Shown here: positions 63,467 through 64,000 of the stretch, one piece after another | How positions within the stretch are numbered: the first letter of the stretch is position 1 | How the letters are laid out: the number at the start of each line of letters is the position of its first letter | Assembly: GCF_006716345.1 (NCBI RefSeq) | Contig: NZ_VFOX01000002.1 | Location: 372,001 to 436,000, forward strand | Reading direction: 5' to 3' | From: Microbacterium saperdae | GTDB lineage: Bacteria > Actinomycetota > Actinomycetes > Actinomycetales > Microbacteriaceae | Length of the DNA: 64,000 nt | Notes under the pieces: generated by a model | Told to the model about the DNA's origin: nothing | Databases searched by the model: none | What the model saw: only the letters and a program-made list of their open reading frames with translations | Program-made: the position numbers and the translations under genes

Positions 63467-63939
63467 GATCCTTCGCCACCGCTTTCCAGCTGCGCGCGGA
63501 GTTTCGTGCGCGCACGGGTGAGCATCGTCCAGACGGCGCTCTGACTCGTCCGCAGCACTTCGGCGACCTCGCCGGCGCTCAGGTCATCCCAATACGTGAG
63601 CACGACGATCTGTCGCTCGCGGGCGCTGAGGGTGGTGAGCGCCGTGCGCAGTGCCAGCACCTCCATAGGATCCAGCTCCTCCGACGGGCTTTCGAGCCCA
63701 CGGACCAGGGCTTCGAGAGCCCGATCACGGGAGCGGTCGCGTCGGGAGCGATCACGCAGCTTGTTGTTCGCAGCGCGGAGGAACCAGGTGAGAGGCATCG
63801 GCCGGTCGGCGTCGAGCTTGCGCCAGGCCACCGTGAAGATCTCCGCGGTGATCTCATCGACCTCGTCGTCGTCGTCGATGTAGCACTCGAGGTGTCGGTG
63901 CACCCGCGGCCAGTAGTCGTCGAAGAGGCGCCGGAACAC
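63463..63939 (-). CDS. ECF-type RNA polymerase sigma factor, start uncertain
   Basis: 158 residues from GTG 63939 (AAGGA just upstream). Region 2: LFDDYWPRVHRHLECYIDDDDEVDEITAEIFTVAWRKLD; region 4: LSARERQIVVLTYWDDLSAGEVAEVL with a helix-turn-helix. The frame stays open to the window edge (about 20 more codons), so a longer form cannot be excluded. Same operon order as the element-borne pair. Confidence 0.88.
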   Translation of the reverse strand: MFRRLFDDYWPRVHRHLECYIDDDDEVDEITAEIFTVAWRKLDADRPMPLTWFLRAANNKLRDRSRRDRSRDRALEALVRGLESPSEELDPMEVLALRTALTTLSARERQIVVLTYWDDLSAGEVAEVLRTSQSAVWTMLTRARTKLRAQLESGGEGS

Positions 63940-64000
63940 GACATCCTTGAGTTCCGTCCCCTGCGGATGCGCGGCGCGGGTCGACTCGCTCTTGTGCCGA

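Overview
The window is high-GC actinobacterial DNA, most likely from a Microbacteriaceae member such as Microbacterium. I infer this from gene order and protein style: dnaN-recF-DUF721-gyrB-gyrA-DUF3566-tRNA-Ile-tRNA-Ala, then PPIase-rhomboid-crgA-class E sortase-pabA-like, then the pknB/pknA/pbpA/rodA/pstP/fhaB/fhaA cluster. No species can be fixed from the sequence alone. The gene order places the window beside the replication origin.

Layout. 1-11095: origin-proximal replication genes, a two-component system with a DUF4097 protein, and two tRNA genes. 11092-27177: an integrated mobile element of about 16.1 kb at the 3' end of tRNA-Ala. It carries a large serine recombinase, a MobF (TrwC-like) relaxase, a nucleotidyltransferase toxin/antitoxin-like pair, an ECF sigma factor with its CU044_5270-type partner, and several small secreted proteins. 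No type IV secretion or coupling ATPase is present, so it looks mobilizable rather than self-conjugative. A composite ISL3-type transposon (19723-22947) with an endonuclease/exonuclease/phosphatase-family passenger sits inside it, flanked by 8-bp target repeats, and splits a small membrane-protein gene. 27204-47900: ordinary chromosome (ilvD, regulators, a giant GH92 mannosidase under a LacI-type regulator, peptidase, amidohydrolase, Nudix, YbaK, PPIase, rhomboid). 48059-59027: septum/cell-wall and Ser/Thr-kinase cluster. 59218-64000: tRNA-Leu, two more sigma/anti-sigma-type modules, and small genes.

Main observation. The predicted attachment core (TCCAC at 11092-11096 and 27178-27182) lies inside the recombinase reading frame. 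Joining the two element ends in silico fuses the recombinase in frame to a 90-residue helix-turn-helix segment now stranded at the far end of the element (26907-27182). Integration therefore appears to cut the recombinase's DNA-binding tail off and replace it with about 20 residues read antisense through tRNA-Ala. This would be a built-in switch coupling integration state to recombinase form.

Second observation. Three copies of TGTCACA-N16-(C/A)AAC lie upstream of the element's sigma operon, its DUF6973 secreted protein and its cysteine-rich secreted protein operon. This suggests an autoregulated, element-borne ECF regulon that controls a small secretome.

Other structure: three copies of a long palindrome (arm GAGGGGTCAAGACACGCC) at gene ends, several likely operators, a hexanucleotide repeat encoding the Gly-Asn tail of PknA, and a set of apparently leaderless genes.
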